A DNA stretch of 5,948 bases from Ruminococcus sp. UBA1828 (GTDB lineage Bacteria > Bacillota > Clostridia > Oscillospirales > Ruminococcaceae): positions 1 through 5,948 of the forward strand of contig DDJI01000107.1 in the NCBI GenBank assembly GCA_002338885.1, given 5' to 3'. The notes under the pieces were generated by a model, which was not told the origin of the DNA, ran no database searches, and saw only the letters and a program-made list of their open reading frames with translations. Made by a program: the position numbers and the translations under genes. This document shows positions 4,527-5,948 of this stretch, piece by piece (the stretch's first letter is position 1; the number at the start of each line of letters is the position of its first letter).

Positions 4527-5930
4527 ATGCATAAAACAAACAGAGCTAAACTCATGCTTGCGGCGCTTTTGGCTGTGACATGCTCCTTCACGCTGCTGCT
4601 TGCGGGATGCTCGGACAATGCAGACATCGACCCGCAGACGACCGACGGCACAGATGCCGCCCAGACTCAACAGCCGTCAGACACTTCACCGCAGGACGGT
4701 ACAGACTCACAGAGCGGCACAGACTCACAGGGCAGCGTGCAGGCTCAGGGCCTCACGGCGTTCGATATGATATCTCAAAGGATGACCGAGAGCGGAAAGA
4801 CATATGAGGCGGCAGAAGAAGTTCCCGCAGAGGATGAATACGGAAAGGTCTCGTCGAGGGCGATTTCACTTGAGGGCGACGACCTCATAGTGATAACGGA
4901 GTTTGAAACCGCCTCCGATGCTCAGGACTATTCGGGATACTTCGATGAAACCGGCTCGGTGTTCACCGACGGCAGCAACGTAAAGGTCATAGATTATGTT
5001 GCCCCCGTGCACCTGTGGCAGCATGACAACTATATAATAGAGTACTGCTCCGAAACCGGAGAGGATTTGCAGCTGTTAAACGGCATATTCGGCGAGGAAT
5101 TTGCGGGAGCGGGAAGCGATTACTACTATCCCGCATACGCAACTCAGGTCTTTGCGGCTGTTGACAACGTGGGAATGAGCTATACCTGCGCAAGGGCTGC
5201 AAATACTGCGCAGACTTATATGTACGAGCCGGACAGCATTTGCTGCGTCAGCGTGTCCAACGGCGAGACGATTTGGCTGAGCTATTACGCCGATGAGGCA
5301 AGGGCAATAGACCACGTCTCGAGGTTTTCACCCGACGGCAAGAGCTATAGCGGCATAGGCGGCAACGAGAACACCACAATGGAGCTTGGAAGGGAATACC
5401 CGTTTGAAATATACCGCAGCGGCGGACTTGTCGTGGAGTATGAGACAAAGACGGGGGAACTGTCCGGAGCGCTTGCAACCTTTATGGGCAAAAAGGCGGT
5501 TCCGTATGAAGCCGCGGGACCCGTGGAGCTTGAGTATAACGCCGTGGCAGTCAGAACGGACAGCTCCGTAGAGGGCATGAGCTACCCGCAGTATGATATA
5601 ATCCGTTCGCACAGCGAGCTTGATGCATACACCGGAACGGACGGAGTTTATTATGACCTGGGCGCAAACGCCGCATGGCTTGATGCTGTGGATGCGCATG
5701 ACGCGGAGTGGTTTAAGAAAAACGACCTGATTCTGATCACTGCAAACACAGTGGGTGAACAGGTTCCCGCCGTGATGTCCGTGACTAAAAACACCGACGG
5801 AAGCTATGCAATAGTGCTTGCCGGAGAAATGGCTGAAAGCGATGCCGATGACAGCTCTCAGTGGCACCTGCTCGTCAGCGTCAGCGACGGAAAACTGTAC
5901 CCTCTTTCAAACGTAGATATAATTATCTGA
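4527..5930 (+). CDS. Secreted lipoprotein with duplicated N-terminal module and a separate C-terminal domain
   Basis: The 467-aa product starts with a lipoprotein signal: basic residues 1-8, a hydrophobic core at 9-25 and lipobox LLAGC with Cys28, so it should be diacylated and anchored on the outer face of the membrane. Residues 29-75 are a Thr/Ser/Asp/Gln/Gly linker with a tandem TDSQSG/TDSQGS repeat. Two similar modules follow at about 76-193 and 207-325. Their best-matching parts are 118-192 and 246-324: IIEYCSETGEDLQLLNGIFG against LVVEYETKTGELSGALATFM. The C-terminal part (about 335-467) contains DIIRSHSELDAY (357-368), WFKKNDLILITAN (395-407) and SSQWHLLVSVSDGKLYPL (443-460). This pattern of a Ser-Glu-Leu helix, a hydrophobic strand and a final WH-LV strand recalls a domain common in clostridial secreted proteins, perhaps related to PrcB_C. 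No catalytic residues are apparent. AAAGGATG at 4512-4519 supports the ATG. Function is unknown; binding or sensing outside the cell is a guess. Confidence 0.82.
   Translation: MHKTNRAKLMLAALLAVTCSFTLLLAGCSDNADIDPQTTDGTDAAQTQQPSDTSPQDGTDSQSGTDSQGSVQAQGLTAFDMISQRMTESGKTYEAAEEVPAEDEYGKVSSRAISLEGDDLIVITEFETASDAQDYSGYFDETGSVFTDGSNVKVIDYVAPVHLWQHDNYIIEYCSETGEDLQLLNGIFGEEFAGAGSDYYYPAYATQVFAAVDNVGMSYTCARAANTAQTYMYEPDSICCVSVSNGETIWLSYYADEARAIDHVSRFSPDGKSYSGIGGNENTTMELGREYPFEIYRSGGLVVEYETKTGELSGALATFMGKKAVPYEAAGPVELEYNAVAVRTDSSVEGMSYPQYDIIRSHSELDAYTGTDGVYYDLGANAAWLDAVDAHDAEWFKKNDLILITANTVGEQVPAVMSVTKNTDGSYAIVLAGEMAESDADDSSQWHLLVSVSDGKLYPLSNVDIII
4698..4733 (+). repeat. Tandem 18-base repeat in the lipoprotein linker
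   Basis: Two adjacent 18-base units (4698-4715, 4716-4733) share ACAGACTCACAG and encode consecutive six-residue linker repeats (TDSQSG, TDSQGS). They differ at only two or three positions, so the copy number may vary between strains by slippage without breaking the frame. Confidence 0.75.
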
Positions 5931-5948
5931 TGGTTTAACTGCTGAAAA

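Overview
The window looks like chromosomal DNA from an anaerobic low-to-mid GC Firmicute, most likely of the Clostridia (Oscillospirales/Ruminococcaceae-like). The grounds are heavy use of ATA isoleucine and AGA/AGG arginine codons, strong AAAGGAGG-type ribosome binding sites, one TTG start, and protein styles common in that group (acidic disordered N-termini, lipoproteins with Thr/Ser/Gln/Asp linkers). The taxonomic placement is inference.

Layout. (1) The left edge holds only the first bases of a minus-strand gene with an excellent Shine-Dalgarno. Upstream of it, on the same strand, lies a transcription-attenuator-like hairpin with a U-tract, a possible 14-codon leader peptide ending inside that hairpin's loop, and further hairpins. 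(2) The rest of the roughly 550-base divergent intergenic region has a cluster of five TTTCAAC repeats and a sigma70-type plus-strand promoter overlapped by a perfect inverted repeat. (3) A plus-strand gene (562-873) encodes a 103-aa protein with a C-terminal membrane anchor. (4) A promoter and short leader precede rlmB (1009-1848), a SPOUT-class 23S rRNA 2'-O-methyltransferase with all three motifs intact. (5) Twenty-four bases later, with its own ribosome binding site and a TTG start, comes an 817-aa membrane protein (1873-4326). Its 4+2+2 membrane layout and remnants of P- and N-domain sequence match P1B-type ATPases, but the catalytic motifs are replaced or missing. It ends at a clear rho-independent terminator. 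(6) A 200-base intergenic region carries an array of TGTGC/GCACA half-sites that can form mutually exclusive hairpins. (7) The last gene (4527-5930) encodes a secreted lipoprotein with a duplicated N-terminal module and a distinct C-terminal domain.

How the genes relate. rlmB and the P-type-ATPase-like gene form a probable two-gene operon. The small anchored protein and the lipoprotein appear to be separate transcription units. The best candidate for something undescribed is the 817-aa protein, an apparently dead P-type ATPase scaffold fused to a long acidic tail with repeated short helical motifs. The two intergenic regulatory regions are the next most interesting. No CRISPR array, mobile element, tRNA or rRNA was seen.
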